NCBI GenBank assembly: GCA_046349035.1
Contig: JAXMDC010000003.1
Coordinates: 434,001 to 498,000 of the forward strand
Source: JAXMDC01 sp046349035
GTDB lineage: Bacteria; Pseudomonadota; Alphaproteobacteria; Rhizobiales; Kaistiaceae
Length of the DNA: 64,000 bases
Direction: 5' to 3'
Part shown: piece after piece, positions 24,430-35,200 of the stretch
Numbering within the stretch: position 1 is the first letter of the stretch
Layout of the letters: each line of letters opens with the position of its first letter
Made by a program: the position numbers and the translations under genes
Notes under the pieces: model-generated
The model's input: the letters and a program-made list of their open reading frames with translations, nothing else
Databases searched by the model: none
What the model was told of the DNA's origin: nothing

Positions 24430-26931
24430 ATGCAGCGCCAGCGATGGCTTGGGGGGACAGGTTGTAGCCGGATTCGTCCGGTTCTCGGCCTCGCGCTCGC
24501 CCTACTCGCCGGCGTCTCCAGTCCGGCGGAGGCCGGCATTCTTCCCGATTGGCTCGCCAGTGCCATCGGACAACTGCGGGCAACCGACGTCGTCAACGTC
24601 GCCGCGCTGTTCGGAGTCGTTACTTTCGCGGTCATCTGCGCGATCGTTCTCATTCGGGCGCGCGACCGAGCGGAAGGCGAGAACGCCCAGCTGCGCAATG
24701 CGTCGGCGGATTTGCGCGCCGCGGTCGATCGCGCCGAAGCCCTCCTCAGCGTCGGCGAGGAACGGCTGGTCGCCTTCGAGACCAGCCACGGCCTGCCGGT
24801 GGTCGCCGGGCAGCTGCCGCGGATCGCCGGAGTGCCCGAGGATCGCAACGCCTTTGTCGCCTTCGGCAATTGGCTGGCGCCGGCGTCGGCAAGCCAACTC
24901 GACTCGGCGATAGCGCTGCTGCGTGAGCGGGGCGAAGCCTTCGCCATCAAATTGACGACGCGGGGCGGCCACCTCCTGGAGGCCCGCGGCCGAACAGCCG
25001 GGGGCCGGGCGGTGGTGCGCTTCCGCGATCTTGCCGGAGACCGGCTGATGCTGGCGGCGCTGGAGGCCAAGCACGGCTCGGTGGTCCATGCACTCAACGC
25101 ATTGCGGGCGGCCTTCGATGCCGCACCAGTGCCGGCCTGGACCCGCGACGAAGGCGGCGAGATCGACTGGGTGAGCGCGGCCTATAGCCGCTCGGTGGAG
25201 GCCTCGGGCCCAGAGGACGCAGTGCAGCGCGGCCTCAACCTCTTCGACAGTCCGACCCGCGAAGCGATCCAGATTGCCCACAACAGCGGCCACGACTTCC
25301 AGCGCCGCGTCTCGGCGATCGCCGCCGGGCGTCGCCGTTTCTACGACGTGGTCGACACCAAGACGCGGGGGGCCGGCGCCGGCTTTGCCATCGACGCGAC
25401 TGCCTTGGAGGAAGCCGAGGCGGCGCTTCGGCGCTCCAACGAATTCCACGTGCGCACGCTGGACCACCTGGCTGCCGGCGTTGCCTCCTTCGCGGCCGAC
25501 GGCCGCCTCCGATCCTACAACGCCGCTTATCGGGCGATGTTCGACCTCGACGCCGCCTTTCTCGACCAGCAGCCGGCCGAGGGCGAAATCCTCGACCTCC
25601 TGCGGGCCGGCCGCAAGCTTCCCGAGCAAGCCGACTTCCGGGGGTGGAAGGCTCACCTCTTGTCGGCATACCGGTCGATGGAGCCGCGCGAACACATTTG
25701 GCACTTGCCGGACGGGCAGACGCTGCGGGTACTCGCCAATCCCGACCCGCAGGGCGGCGTGACCTGGGTCTACGAGAACGTCACCGAGCGGCTCGACCTC
25801 GAGAGCCGCTACAACGCCCTCATCCGGGTGCAGCGGGAGACGCTGGATCACCTCAGCGAGGCGGTCGCGGTGTTCGGCGCCGACGGCCGGCTACGGCTTT
25901 CCAACCCCGCCTTCGCGTCGATCTGGAGCCTCGACCCACAGCTGTTCGAACCGCCGCCCCACGTCACCGCGGTGGTCGCTGCCTGCCGTCGGCTTTACCG
26001 CGGCAGCGGCGAGTGGGAGCGTCTGGTCGCATCGATCGCTGGCATCGACGAAAGCCGGCCGACGCTCGCCGGACGCATCAAGCGCGGCGACGGACGGATC
26101 ATCGACTACGCCACGCTCCCCCTTCCCGACGGGCAGACGATGCTGACCTTCGTCGACGTTACGTCGACGGTGCTGGTCGAGAAGGCGCTGACCGAGCGCA
26201 ACGAAGCCCTGGAGGCGGCCAACGGGCTGAAGAACGCCTTTATCCAGCACGTTTCCTACGAGCTCCGCTCGCCGCTTACCAACATCATCGGCTTCGCGGA
26301 GTTGCTGGCCGACCCGAAGGTCGGGGAGCTGAATGAGAAGCAGCGCGAGTATACCGGTTACATCATGTCGTCGAGCGCGGCGCTGCTGGCGCTGATCAAC
26401 GACATCCTCGATCTCGCTACCGTCGATGCCGGTGTCGTCGAACTCGAACTCAGCGAGATCGACATCGCCCGCACCGTCGATGCGGCGATCGAGGGGCTTC
26501 GCGACCGGATAGCGGAAAAAAGCCTGCGCGTACGCCGTTCGCTCGATCCCGCCCTCAACCATATCGTCGCCGACGAGCGGCGGGTGCGGCAGGTGCTCTA
26601 CAATCTGCTCTCCAACGCCGTCCGCTTCTCCGTCGACCACGGCGAAGTTGCGGTGACCACGCGGCGCGACGGCGATGCACTCGAACTGCGCGTGGAAGAT
26701 ACCGGCGCCGGCATGCCGGCCGGCTTTGTGCCGACAGCGTTCGACCGCTTTGTCAGCCGCAGCGGCGGCGCGGGGACGCGGCGCGGCGCCGGGCTCGGCC
26801 TCTCGATCGTGAAGAGCTTCGTCGAATTGCATGGCGGCTCGGTTGACCTCAGTTCGGTCGAGGGCAAAGGTACAGTCGTGACCGTTCGATTGCCGCTGCA
26901 GCCGCCCCAGGTGGCCGAGGCGGCGGAGTAG
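24430..26931 (+). CDS. DivL-like PAS-domain kinase with Tyr in place of the phospho-acceptor His
   Basis: The 833-residue protein has hydrophobic segments at about residues 15-35 and 53-78, then a coiled stretch and several PAS-like regions; two clear ones lie at about 340-450 and 470-580. The dimerisation helix reads IQHVSYELRSPLTNIIGFAE. Canonical kinases have S-H-E-L-R here, but residue 610 is Tyr (codon TAC at 26257-26259). The ATPase domain is intact, with RQVLYNLLSNAVRFS (N box), VEDTGAGMP (G1) and RRGAGLGLSIVKSFVELHGG (G2). Caulobacter DivL has the same His-to-Tyr change and controls the CckA-CtrA pathway. The cluster ahcY-kinase-tsaE is seen in related bacteria. The DivL orthology is inferred, not proved. 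Confidence 0.85.
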   Translation: MQRQRWLGGTGCSRIRPVLGLALALLAGVSSPAEAGILPDWLASAIGQLRATDVVNVAALFGVVTFAVICAIVLIRARDRAEGENAQLRNASADLRAAVDRAEALLSVGEERLVAFETSHGLPVVAGQLPRIAGVPEDRNAFVAFGNWLAPASASQLDSAIALLRERGEAFAIKLTTRGGHLLEARGRTAGGRAVVRFRDLAGDRLMLAALEAKHGSVVHALNALRAAFDAAPVPAWTRDEGGEIDWVSAAYSRSVEASGPEDAVQRGLNLFDSPTREAIQIAHNSGHDFQRRVSAIAAGRRRFYDVVDTKTRGAGAGFAIDATALEEAEAALRRSNEFHVRTLDHLAAGVASFAADGRLRSYNAAYRAMFDLDAAFLDQQPAEGEILDLLRAGRKLPEQADFRGWKAHLLSAYRSMEPREHIWHLPDGQTLRVLANPDPQGGVTWVYENVTERLDLESRYNALIRVQRETLDHLSEAVAVFGADGRLRLSNPAFASIWSLDPQLFEPPPHVTAVVAACRRLYRGSGEWERLVASIAGIDESRPTLAGRIKRGDGRIIDYATLPLPDGQTMLTFVDVTSTVLVEKALTERNEALEAANGLKNAFIQHVSYELRSPLTNIIGFAELLADPKVGELNEKQREYTGYIMSSSAALLALINDILDLATVDAGVVELELSEIDIARTVDAAIEGLRDRIAEKSLRVRRSLDPALNHIVADERRVRQVLYNLLSNAVRFSVDHGEVAVTTRRDGDALELRVEDTGAGMPAGFVPTAFDRFVSRSGGAGTRRGAGLGLSIVKSFVELHGGSVDLSSVEGKGTVVTVRLPLQPPQVAEAAE

Positions 26932-26952
26932 GCGCGTTTTGAGTCGATCCGC

Positions 26953-28458
26953 ATGAGTTTTGCTTGGCCGTGGCGCGACGAGCTTGCCGGCGAGGCGGCA
27001 ACCGCGCGCCTGGCCGAGGACGTGGCGGCATGTCTTCGCCGCGGCGATGCGGTGGCGCTCCGCGGGGAACTCGGGGCCGGCAAGACTGCCTTTGCCCGCG
27101 CTGTTATTCGTGCCCTCGCCAACGACACCGCGGTCGAGGTGCCTAGCCCGACCTACACCCTGGTGCAGACCTACCCGACATCGCGTTTTGCCGTCGCGCA
27201 TTACGATCTCTACCGATTGTCGGCGGCCGGCCAAGTCGCCGAACTCGGTCTCGCCGACGCGCTTGCCGACGGCGTGGTGCTGATCGAGTGGCCGGAGATT
27301 GCGTCAGCGCTGCTGCCGGCATCGACGCTCACCGTGCAACTCGATGGCGCCGACGAGAGCCGCACGGTCACGCTCTCGGGAGGAGCCGATTGGGCCGCGC
27401 GGATCGAGCGCAGCTTCGCGATCCGAGCCATGCTCGACGGTGCCGGGTGGGAGGGAGCCGAGCGGCGCTACCTGCAGGGCGACGCTTCGGCGCGCACCTA
27501 CGAGCGCGTGCGGCGCGGCGCGATCACAGCGGTGGTGATGAACTCGCCGGCGCGGGCCGACGGTCCGCCGGTGCGGGCAGGACGCCCTTACAGCCGCATT
27601 GCCCATCTCGCCGAAGACGTGAGGCCGTTCGTGGCGGTCGCCGAGGCGCTCCGCGCCAATGGCTTTTCCGCGCCCGAGATCTTCGCCGCCGACATGGCGG
27701 GAGGGCTGCTACTGCTGGAGGATCTGGGAAGCGAGGGGATCGTCGAGTCCGGCGTGCCCAAGTCGACCCGCTATGTCGCGGCGATCGAGTGCCTTGCGGA
27801 CCTGCACCGAATGGCGCGGCCGAACCGCTTGCCATTTGCCGACGGCACCTCCTACACGCTTCCGGACTTCGACGACGACGCGCTCGGCATCGAGGTCTCG
27901 TTGGTGCTCGATTGGTATGCGCCGCATGTCCTTGGGCAGCGCCTTGCCGTAGCCGCCGAGGAGTCCTTTTACGCTGCCTGGTCCGGCCCCTTCCGCACCC
28001 TCCTTGCCGGCGAGCGGAACTGGGTGCTTCGCGACTACCACTCGCCGAACCTGCTGTGGCTGGCCGGGCGGCGAGGCCCGCGTCGTGTCGGGCTGCTGGA
28101 CTTCCAGGATGCGGTGATCGGCCCGACCGCCTACGACGTCGCTTCGCTGGCGCAGGACGCCCGCGTCACGGTCAGCGAAGCGCTCGAGACCGACCTTGTC
28201 ACGGCCTACATCGCGGCGCGCCGGGCGCAAAACCCGGCCTTCAGCGAAACCAACTTCCGGGCGGCCTATGCAATTGCGGCGGCGCAGAGGGCAACCAAGA
28301 TCCTCGGCATCTTCGCCCGCCTCGCCAATCGCGATGGTAAGCCCGGCTATCTCGCGCATATCCCCAGGGTAATGGCCTATCTCCGCCGGGCGCTCCGCCA
28401 CCCGGTTCTGTCGCCGGTAGCGCTCTGGTATGAGGAAAACCTGCCACTGGCGGGATAG
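26953..28458 (+). CDS. fused TsaE ATPase / AmgK-type sugar kinase (aminoglycoside phosphotransferase fold)
   Basis: One uninterrupted 501-residue frame encodes two enzymes. Residues 1 to about 155 are TsaE: Walker A GELGAGKTAFARAV, then PSPTYTLVQTY and HYDLYRL, and IEWPE near the end. TsaE is the ATPase needed for the t6A modification of tRNAs. Residues from about 165 are an APH-fold kinase like AmgK: GDASARTYERV, catalytic loop LRDYHSPNLLWL, and metal-binding LLDFQDAVIGPTAYDVASL. AmgK phosphorylates N-acetylmuramic acid or N-acetylglucosamine at C1 in peptidoglycan recycling. The MurU-type gene follows at once. Such fusions are annotated in other alphaproteobacteria. Confidence 0.93.
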   Translation: MSFAWPWRDELAGEAATARLAEDVAACLRRGDAVALRGELGAGKTAFARAVIRALANDTAVEVPSPTYTLVQTYPTSRFAVAHYDLYRLSAAGQVAELGLADALADGVVLIEWPEIASALLPASTLTVQLDGADESRTVTLSGGADWAARIERSFAIRAMLDGAGWEGAERRYLQGDASARTYERVRRGAITAVVMNSPARADGPPVRAGRPYSRIAHLAEDVRPFVAVAEALRANGFSAPEIFAADMAGGLLLLEDLGSEGIVESGVPKSTRYVAAIECLADLHRMARPNRLPFADGTSYTLPDFDDDALGIEVSLVLDWYAPHVLGQRLAVAAEESFYAAWSGPFRTLLAGERNWVLRDYHSPNLLWLAGRRGPRRVGLLDFQDAVIGPTAYDVASLAQDARVTVSEALETDLVTAYIAARRAQNPAFSETNFRAAYAIAAAQRATKILGIFARLANRDGKPGYLAHIPRVMAYLRRALRHPVLSPVALWYEENLPLAG

Positions 28459-28464
28459 TTGCCC

Positions 28465-29190
28465 ATGCCCTCCTCGACCGGTCCACGGACCGCGATGGTT
28501 CTTGCCGCCGGACTCGGCCTGCGCATGCGGCCGATCACGCTCACCATGCCGAAGCCGCTGGTACGGGTGGCTGGCAAGGCGCTGATCGACCACAGCCTCG
28601 ACAAGCTGGCTGAGGCGGGAGTTGGCACGGCAGTGGTCAACCTTCACCACCTTGCCGATGCGCTGGAGGCGCATCTGGCCCGCCGAACCAAACCGCGGGT
28701 GGCGATCTCCGACGAGCGGGCCGAGCTGCTCGATACCGGCGGCGGCGTCCTGAAGGCGCTGCCGCTGCTCGGCGGCGATCCTTTCTTCGTGCTCAATTCC
28801 GACACGCTGTGGATCGACGCCGAGCAGCCAAACCTGGTGCGGCTGGCGGAAGCGTGGGAACCAACGCGAATGGCGGCGCTCCTCATGCTTGCCCCGACGG
28901 CCAACTCCGTCGGCTATCGCGGCGCCGGGGACTTCCACCTCGACCGCGACGGGCGTCTCCGCCGCCGCGGCAACGACCGGGCGCCATTTGTTTATGCCGG
29001 GGTCGGCATATTGCCGCCTGATCTCTTCGCGGGGCTCCAGATCCGTCCGTTCTCGCTTAACCTCGTCTTCGATCGGGCGATCGCCACCGGCGGCCTCTAT
29101 GGCCTCGAGATGACCGGGCGCTGGCTGCATGTCGGTTCGCCGGAAGCGATCGGCGAGGCCGAGAGCGCCATCGCCGCGTTCGCCGGCTGA
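28465..29190 (+). CDS. murU: nucleotidyltransferase, MurU-type (N-acetylmuramate-1-phosphate uridylyltransferase)
   Basis: The protein of about 241 residues begins with MVLAAGLGLRMRPITLTMPK close to its N-terminus, the G-x-G-x-R-M nucleotide-binding loop and the catalytic P-K-P of sugar-phosphate nucleotidyltransferases. FVLNSDTLWID holds the metal-binding Asp. With the AmgK domain encoded immediately upstream, it would convert MurNAc-1-phosphate to UDP-MurNAc, a peptidoglycan recycling route that bypasses MurA. The ATG at 28465 is preferred over a TTG at 28459. Its role is inferred from the pairing with AmgK. Confidence 0.85.
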   Translation: MPSSTGPRTAMVLAAGLGLRMRPITLTMPKPLVRVAGKALIDHSLDKLAEAGVGTAVVNLHHLADALEAHLARRTKPRVAISDERAELLDTGGGVLKALPLLGGDPFFVLNSDTLWIDAEQPNLVRLAEAWEPTRMAALLMLAPTANSVGYRGAGDFHLDRDGRLRRRGNDRAPFVYAGVGILPPDLFAGLQIRPFSLNLVFDRAIATGGLYGLEMTGRWLHVGSPEAIGEAESAIAAFAG

Positions 29191-29202
29191 CGGCGGCACT
29201 TG

Positions 29203-32200
29203 ATGCCCCCCCGCGCCCTGCGCGTCTTCTCAGTCACGCCGGGGGCGCCGTTCCTGGCAACTCTGGTCGACGCGCTGCTTGGCGGAGAGTTCGGCCCGGT
29301 CGCCGGCCTCGGCAGCGACCCCTTGGCGCTCGCCGCTGTCACGATCTTCCTGCCGACGCGCCGCGCAGCGCGAGCGCTGGCCGACATCTTCCTGGAGCGC
29401 GCCGGCGGGCGGGCGACGGTGCTGCCGCGCATCAAGCCGATCGGCGACGTCGACGAGGAGGAACACATCCTCGCTGCCGCCGAGGAATCGCCGGCCGATC
29501 TCCTGTCGCTGCCGCTCGCGGTGCCGCGGATCGAACGGCAGCTTTTTCTCACCCGGCTGGCGGTCGCCTGGGCGCGGGTGAGTGCCGCCGGCGGCGACGC
29601 GGTGCCGCGGCCGATCCCGGCCTCGCCAGCCGACGCGGTGCGGCTCGCCAACGACCTTGCTCGTCTGATCGACGAGATGACGACGGCCGGCGTCGGCTTC
29701 GATGCTTTGACGGCGGTCGACGCCGAGGACTACGCTCAGTTCTGGCAGACGACGCTGAGCTTCCTCGCCATCGCCGGCAAGGCATGGCCGGACTACCTCG
29801 CCGAGCGCGGCTTTGCCGACCCGGTCGCCCGGCGCGACCGCCTAATCCGCGCCGAAGCTGACCGCCTGGCCGCGCGGCCGCCGCTGGCACCGGTCATCGC
29901 CGCCGGATCGACCGGCTCCATCCCCGCCACCGGCGAACTCCTCAAGGCGATCGCCCACCTGCCCAACGGAGCGGTCCTCCTCCCCGGGCTCGACCGCGAT
30001 CTCGACGATGCCAGTTGGCGCGCGATTGCCGAGGAACCGGCACCGAGCCATCCGCAGTTCGGCCTATCGCAACTCCTGACGGCGATCGGTATCGGCCGAG
30101 AGGACGTGGTCGACCTCGGGAGCCGAAAGCCGGGGCTTGCGCACCGCGCACGGCTCCTTTCCGACGCGATGCGACCGGCCACCACCACCGACGGGTGGCA
30201 GGGGAACGAGGTCCATCCCGCCGCCGACGAGGGCATCAGCCTCATCCAGGCGCGGACCGAGCAGGAAGAGGCGCTGGCGGTTGCCGTCGCACTGCGCGAG
30301 GCGGCGGAAACCACGGCTACCACCGCCGCCTTGATTACGCCTGACCGCAATTTGGCGCGCCGCGTCTCGGTCGAACTGCGCCGCTGGGGCATCGACATCG
30401 ACGATTCGGCAGGCGAACCGCTGGCCGGCACGCCGCCGGCGGTGTTTGCGCGGCTGCTGGTGGAGACGGTCGCCGCACCCGACGACCCGATCAAGCTGCT
30501 CGCGCTGCTCAAGCATCCGTTGGCGGCTTTCGGTCTTTCGCGCGGCGCCTGCCGACAAGGAGCTCGCGCCCTGGAGGGCGCTCTCTTCCGCGGCGCCAAG
30601 GCGGGCGGGCGGCTCATCGACCTGCCGGCGGCGGTCGCCGCCGCGCGGCAGTCGCTCGACGCGGCCGGGCAGCCGGTGCCGCGGGCACGGAGACGGCTGG
30701 CGGAATGGGACTGGCAGGCGGCGGAGACGCTGGCCGGACGGGTATCCACCATCCTCGGCGCGTTCGAAGGAGTGACGGCAAACGCAACCGCCGCCGGAGA
30801 AATCGCCGCGGCCCTGGTCGAGGCGGCCACCCAGGCCGCCACTGACGACGGTGGACACGATACCGGCTTTGCGAGTGGCGAGGCGGCGGAGTCCTTGGCC
30901 GCGTTGCTGGCGGCAATCGGCGACGATCCGACCGGGCCGCTGGCCATGCGCATCGGCGACTTTCCGGCTTTCCTCGGGGCATTGATGGCCGGCGTCAGCG
31001 TGCGGCGCGGACCGCCGCGGTATTCGCGTGTCCACATCTTCGGCACGCTCGAGGCGCGACTGCAGCCGGTCGACCTCGTGATCCTCGGCGGCCTCGACGA
31101 AGGCGTCTGGCCGGCCGACGCTCCGACCGACCCCTGGCTGTCGCGCGGCATGCGGCAGGCGATCGGCCTTCAGCCTGCCGAGCGGCGCATCGGTCTCGCC
31201 GCGCACGACTTCACGTCGGCCATCCTCGCTCCGACCGCTATTTTGACGCGGGCGGAGAAGCGGGGCGGGTCGCCAACCGTTGCCTCGCGATGGTTGCAGC
31301 GACTGGCGGCGACGCTCGGCGAAGCGCGAATGGCTTCGCTCGGCGGGCGCGGCCAGCGCTATCTCAGCTGGGCGCGACAGCTGGATCGCATCGACCCCAA
31401 GGCGGTGCGCCCGGTGGCACGGCCGGAGCCGCGACCGGCGGTAGCCCTCCGCCCGCGCCAACTCTCGGTCACGCAGATCGAGACCTGGATTCGCGATCCC
31501 TACGCGATCTATGCGCGCGAGATCCTGCGCATCCGGCCGCTCGAAGCGATCGGCGCGCCACCGGACGCGGCGACGCGGGGCACGCTGGTGCATGGCATCC
31601 TCGCTGCCCTGGTCGAGCAGGGCATCGACCCCGCCTCGGGCGATGCCGAGGCACGGCTCCTCGCCGTGGCGCGCGAAGCGTTCCGACCGCTCGAAGCGTT
31701 TCCCGACACGCATTTCCTGTGGTGGATACGGATCGAGGCGATCATCCGCTGGTTCGTGCGCTGGGAGCGCAGCCGCGCCGGCGACCTTGCCGAACGATAC
31801 GCGGAGACGGCCGGCTCGCTGACGATCGATGCGCCGGCCGGCCCCTTCACTTTGACGGGACGGGCCGACCGTATCGACCGGCGCGCCGACGGCCGGATCG
31901 ACATCTACGACTTCAAGACGGGGACACCGCCGTCCGCAGCGCAGGTACTGACAGGTTTTGCCCCGCAGCTCGGCCTCGAAGCGGCGATGGCGCGGCAGGG
32001 GGCGTTCGCGCCGGTGCCGGCAGGAACCGAAGTCGCCGCGCTCGGCTGGCTCGGCGTCAACAATGCCGGCTTTCGCGATGTCGAGCGAAGCGCCGTCGCC
32101 AGCGGGCTGACCGCCGACGACGTCGCCGCGCGCTCCCTGTCCCTCTTCAGCGCACTCGTCGCCGCCTACGATAACGCCGACCAGCCCTATCGTTCGCAGG

Positions 32201-32295
32201 AGCGGCCGATGTTCGAGCGGCGCTATCCTGGCGAGTACGATCACCTCGCCCGCCTCGACGAGTGGCGGCTGGCGACCATCGACGAGGACGAATGA
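29203..32295 (+). CDS. addB: double-strand break repair protein AddB
   Basis: The protein of about 1030 residues starts MPPRALRVFSVTPGAPFLAT and has FLPTRRAARALADIFLERAG, the degenerate helicase-like N-terminal region of alphaproteobacterial AddB. The middle carries VILGGLDEGVWPADAPTDPW. The C-terminal PD-(D/E)xK nuclease domain contains FTLTGRADRIDRRADGRI followed by IYDFKTGTPP. With AddA it forms the end-processing helicase-nuclease that replaces RecBCD and loads RecA. The ATG at 29203 follows murU by 12 bases. Its stop overlaps the addA ATG by 4 bases. Confidence 0.95.
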   Translation: MPPRALRVFSVTPGAPFLATLVDALLGGEFGPVAGLGSDPLALAAVTIFLPTRRAARALADIFLERAGGRATVLPRIKPIGDVDEEEHILAAAEESPADLLSLPLAVPRIERQLFLTRLAVAWARVSAAGGDAVPRPIPASPADAVRLANDLARLIDEMTTAGVGFDALTAVDAEDYAQFWQTTLSFLAIAGKAWPDYLAERGFADPVARRDRLIRAEADRLAARPPLAPVIAAGSTGSIPATGELLKAIAHLPNGAVLLPGLDRDLDDASWRAIAEEPAPSHPQFGLSQLLTAIGIGREDVVDLGSRKPGLAHRARLLSDAMRPATTTDGWQGNEVHPAADEGISLIQARTEQEEALAVAVALREAAETTATTAALITPDRNLARRVSVELRRWGIDIDDSAGEPLAGTPPAVFARLLVETVAAPDDPIKLLALLKHPLAAFGLSRGACRQGARALEGALFRGAKAGGRLIDLPAAVAAARQSLDAAGQPVPRARRRLAEWDWQAAETLAGRVSTILGAFEGVTANATAAGEIAAALVEAATQAATDDGGHDTGFASGEAAESLAALLAAIGDDPTGPLAMRIGDFPAFLGALMAGVSVRRGPPRYSRVHIFGTLEARLQPVDLVILGGLDEGVWPADAPTDPWLSRGMRQAIGLQPAERRIGLAAHDFTSAILAPTAILTRAEKRGGSPTVASRWLQRLAATLGEARMASLGGRGQRYLSWARQLDRIDPKAVRPVARPEPRPAVALRPRQLSVTQIETWIRDPYAIYAREILRIRPLEAIGAPPDAATRGTLVHGILAALVEQGIDPASGDAEARLLAVAREAFRPLEAFPDTHFLWWIRIEAIIRWFVRWERSRAGDLAERYAETAGSLTIDAPAGPFTLTGRADRIDRRADGRIDIYDFKTGTPPSAAQVLTGFAPQLGLEAAMARQGAFAPVPAGTEVAALGWLGVNNAGFRDVERSAVASGLTADDVAARSLSLFSALVAAYDNADQPYRSQERPMFERRYPGEYDHLARLDEWRLATIDEDE

Positions 32296-35200
32296 GCCGC
32301 CGTCGCCCCCGCGTCGATGCGACGACCCGCGAGCGCCAGCGGAGGGCCTCCGACCCGAAAGGCTCGGCCTGGGTGGCGGCCAATGCCGGGTCGGGTAAGA
32401 CCTTCGTGTTGGCACAGCGGGTGATCCGACTGCTCCTTGCCGGCACGCCGCCGGGACGCATCCTCTGCCTGACCTTCACCAAAGCCGCGGCCGCGCAAAT
32501 GGCCAAGCGGGTTTTCGATCGCCTGGCGGAATGGACGCATGCCGACGAGGAGAGTCTCGCCGAGGCGATTGAGGATATCGAAGGCGCGCGGCCCGAGGCG
32601 CCGCGCCTGGTGACCGCCCGCCGCCTCTTCGCCGAGGCGCTGGAGACGCCGGGCGGCCTCAAAATCCAAACGATCCACGCCTTTGCCGAGGGACTGCTGC
32701 ACCAATTCCCCTTCGAGGCGGAGGTTGCCGGACACTTCGAGGTGATAGACGATCGCGCCTCAGCGCACCTTCTTGCCGAGGCGCGGCGACAGACGCTTGC
32801 CGCGGCGGCGGCCGATCCCGGCGGGATGGGCGAAGCGCTGAAAACGGCGATCGCCGCCGCCGGCGAATTCCGCTTCGGCGAGGGTCTTGCCGAATTCATC
32901 GCCCGGCGCGACCGGCTGAACCGCTTCCTGGTCGCTTCCGGCGACATGGAGAACGCCATCGACCGGCTCGGCCGCGAGCTTGGGCATGACGGCGAAGCCA
33001 GCCTCGCGCTCCGCCGACGCGTCTGGAGCGAGGCCGCGCTCGGCCCGTCCGACATCGAGCGGCTCGCTGCGACGCTGGCGCGGGGCGGGGTCAACGACGT
33101 GCGCGCGGCCGAGCGGATCGCCGCTTGCCGCAAAACCACTGACGACACCGATCGCGCCGAGGCGTATCTCGGCTACTTCACCCGCGAGGACGGCGAATTT
33201 CGCGCGATTGGCTCGCTGGCCAGCGCTCGGGTGCGAGCGCTTTGGGCCGGCCTGGACGACCTCCTCAATGCCGAACTCGTTCGCCTTGCCGCGCTGCAGG
33301 ATCGGATCCGCGTCGCCCAATGCTTCGAAGCGTCGGCGGCGATGCTGCGCCTCGCTTCATCGGTGGCGCGCGCCTACGACCGCGAGAAGGCGCGGCGCGG
33401 CCTCCTCGACTTCGACGATCTGGTCGTCAAGGCGGCGGGGCTGCTCAGCCGCGCCGATGCCGCAGACTGGGTCCGCTTTCGCCTCGACCAGGGTCTCGAC
33501 CACATTCTGATCGACGAGGCGCAGGACACCAGCCCGCGGCAGTGGGAACTGGTCAGCGCGCTCGCCGAGGAGTTCTTCTCCGGCGCCGGCGCCCGGCCGC
33601 AAACCCGAACGCTGTTCGCCGTCGGCGACGAGAAGCAGTCGATTTATTCCTTCCAGGGGGCAGACCCGGCCTTGTTCGCCACGCATCGGCAGCATTTCCG
33701 CGCGCGCGCCGTCCAAGCGGGCCTCGCGTGGAGCGACCTTCGACTGGGGCTCTCATTCCGTTCGACCAATGCGGTGCTCTCCGCAGTCGACGCGGTGTTC
33801 GGCGACCCGGCGGTGCAGAGCGGCGTCGTCGCCAGCGAGGACTGGGAACCTCACCAAGCGAGCCGACGCCACGATCCCGGCTTGGTTGCGGTCTGGGCGC
33901 CGCTCCGTGCCGAGGACGCATCGGCGCCCGAGGACTGGCAGGCGCCGCTCGATCAATTGACGCTGACCAGCCCCGAGGTGCGGCTCGCCGAGAGGATCGC
34001 CGGCACGATCAAAGCCTGGCTCGAGGTCGGCGCCAAGCTCGACACCGGCGCGCCGATCCGGGCGGGCGGGATTCTGATCCTGACGCGCAAGCGCGGCGCG
34101 GCATTCGAGGCGACCAACCGCGCGATCAAGCGCGCCGGTCTTCCGGTCGCCGGCGCCGACCGCCTCACGCTGACCGAACACATAGCGGTCCAGGACCTCT
34201 TGGCGCTCGGCGAAGCGGTGCTGCTGCCCGACGACGACCTGGCGCTGGCGGCCCTGCTCAAATCGCCGCTGGTCTGCCTCGACGAAGACCACCTGGCTGC
34301 CCTGGCAGTGGGACGCAAGGGGCCGCTCAGGCGGGTCATGGCCGAGGCGACCGATCCCTCGATCGCCGCCGCATGGCAGCGCATCTCCGCGTGGCGCGCG
34401 CGCGCCGACTTCGCCTCGCCGCACGCCTTCTATGCCGCGATCCTCGGCCCTGAACGCGGCCGGCGCGATTTCCAGCGACGGCTCGGCGGCGAGGCCGAAG
34501 AAGTGCTCGACGAATTCCTCGCCGAGGCGCTCGCCTACGAGCAGGTCGAAACGCCGTCGCTGCAAGGCTTCATAGCCTGGATGAAAGGGGCGGCCACCGA
34601 GGTCAAGCGCGACGCCGACCTGGAGCGCGACGAAGTCCGGGTGATGACCGTTCACGGCGCCAAGGGCCTTGAAGCGGACATTGTGTTTCTCATCGACGAC
34701 GGCTCCCGCCCGGTGGTGCACGCGCACGACCCGAAGATGCTATCGCTCGACGACGAGGCGGCGGCAGCGACCGGCCCGGTGGTTTGGAACATCGGCAGCA
34801 ACCGGCCGCCGCCGGTCGAGCGGCGCCTCAAAGCGGTCCGCGAGCGCGCGATGGAGGAATACCGCCGTCTCCTCTATGTCGGGCTGACGCGGGCGCGCGA
34901 CCGCCTTTATGTTGCCGGCATTGCCAAACGGCACACCGACCCGACCAACGGATGGCACGCCCTGGTGTGGAAAGCGCTGGGGCGCAGCGGGACGATTCTC
35001 GGCGAGGGCGACGAGGCGGTCCTGGAGTGGCGAACGGCGCAGCCGGCCGATCCACCCGCCGAGCAGCTGCTGATGCAACTGACGCCGCCGGAACCCGACC
35101 TCCCCGCCTGGATCGACCGCCCGGCGCCATCGGCGAAGGGTGCCGAGGACGTCGCACCTTCGCGCGCCGCGCCGCTGATCGGCGCGATGAACTGGGCGCG

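Noticed and set aside
30064..32415. Long minus-strand frames opposite addB
   Set aside because: The plus-strand frame encodes a full AddB with nuclease motifs; the reverse frames show only Arg/Ser/Gly-rich sequence.
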